A stretch of 64,000 bases of DNA from Montifringilla adamsi (taxonomy: Eukaryota > Chordata > Aves > Passeriformes > Passeridae): NCBI GenBank assembly GCA_017590115.1, contig JAGGNK010008337.1, forward strand, positions 1,922,001 to 1,986,000, read 5' to 3'. The translations under genes were made by a program, and so were the position numbers. The notes under the pieces are model-generated. The model was not told the origin of the DNA. It searched no databases and worked only from the letters and a program-made list of their open reading frames with translations. Below are positions 63,780 to 64,000 of the stretch, piece after piece (position 1 is the stretch's first letter; the number at the start of each line of letters is the position of its first letter).

Positions 63780-64000
63780 ACCGATTTTCTCCGGGTAGCC
63801 TCAAACCTGTAAGAGCAGCCCCTGAAGCTGCTCGATGGCCTGGGGTCGTGGATGAGGTGGTGCCTCTGGGCAGCGGGCGAGCGGCTGTCCCTGCGCACCG
63901 CCGGGGCGGACAGCGCTCCGAGCCGCTCTGTCCCACCGCGGGCGGGCGGGAAGGGGAAGGGAGGAAGGGCCGCCTCCCCCGGGGGTGCCGCTCCTCCCCT
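63780..64000. promoter_or_regulatory. edge of a CpG island (probable promoter or first exon)
   Basis: The last 220 bases switch abruptly to GC-rich DNA with more than twenty CpGs by eye and GC-box-like strings (gggcgggcggg near 63940; ccgcctccccc near 63971). I see no TATA box, in keeping with a CpG-island promoter. Possible donor-like strings occur on both strands near 63801-63812 ('cct|gtaaga' on plus; 'acag|gtttga' on minus), so transcription direction is undecided. The gene itself probably lies mostly beyond 64000, or the window is its first intron read from the minus strand. Confidence 0.75.
63940..63961 (+). promoter_or_regulatory. G-quadruplex motif in CpG island
   Basis: Five G-runs (3, 3, 3, 4 and 3) are separated by 1 or 2 bases, inside the CpG island. 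Such motifs are common at CpG-island promoters; it overlaps GC-box-like sequence. Confidence 0.75.

Noticed and set aside
1..64000. CRISPR arrays, tRNA/rRNA genes, known microRNA hairpins, bacterial-type operons, intact retroviruses
   Set aside because: I read both strands for repeat-spacer arrays, tRNA T-loop strings, familiar miRNA cores, and retroviral gag/pol-like frames and found none. LTRs could be missed without alignment.

Overview
This window reads as non-coding nuclear DNA from a bird. The best evidence is a set of CR1 LINE 3' fragments on both strands with sequences familiar from avian CR1 families: a 'gggttggaagggac' block, a 'ccctgccatgggcagggacacct' block and degenerate ATTCTATG-type 3' termini. 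There are no Alu, B1/B2 or mammalian L1 signatures. Nothing looks bacterial: there are no operons, long ORFs, RBS-led genes or tRNA genes. The longest six-frame ORFs (166 to 188 codons) are isolated, overlap one another on both strands and, where checked, begin at non-ATG codons. I recognised no protein family in any of them.

Layout. 1-15 kb: moderately AT-rich DNA with several TAAT/ATTA-rich blocks that resemble vertebrate conserved non-coding elements, an old CR1 relic (about 1.5 kb), CR1 tails at about 4.1 kb (+) and 7.2 kb (-), a G-quadruplex motif (1.9 kb) and small tandem duplications (8.4 and 9.7 kb). 15-29 kb: mostly unique, repeat-poor DNA with CNE-like blocks at about 15.3 and 20.4-20.9 kb and a CR1 tail at 28.4 kb (+). 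29-41 kb: a compound GAT/AAT/AAG microsatellite (29.7 kb), a 27-bp perfect palindrome beside a CR1 tail (36.8 kb), a CTCF-like motif (37.66 kb), a CR1 3' tip (38.7 kb) and a longer CR1 body (39.7-40.1 kb). 40-44 kb: two places where good splice-site matches flank open frames (40.62 kb and 42.61-42.96 kb). These are the only candidates for real exons, both weak. 44-57 kb: short hairpins, CR1 fragments at 51.5 and 54.2 kb (-) and a pair of adjacent stem-loops at 54.0 kb. 57.2-57.75 kb: an isolated GC- and CpG-enriched patch with open frames. 63.78-64.0 kb: the edge of a strong CpG island with GC boxes and a G-quadruplex motif, probably the promoter or first exon of a gene lying mostly outside the window.

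Taken together, the window is most simply a large intron or intergenic segment ending at a CpG-island promoter. I found no clear new biological system. The points most worth testing are the 42.6 kb two-exon candidate, the two CpG-rich patches, the stem-loop cluster at 54.0 kb and the CNE-like blocks.
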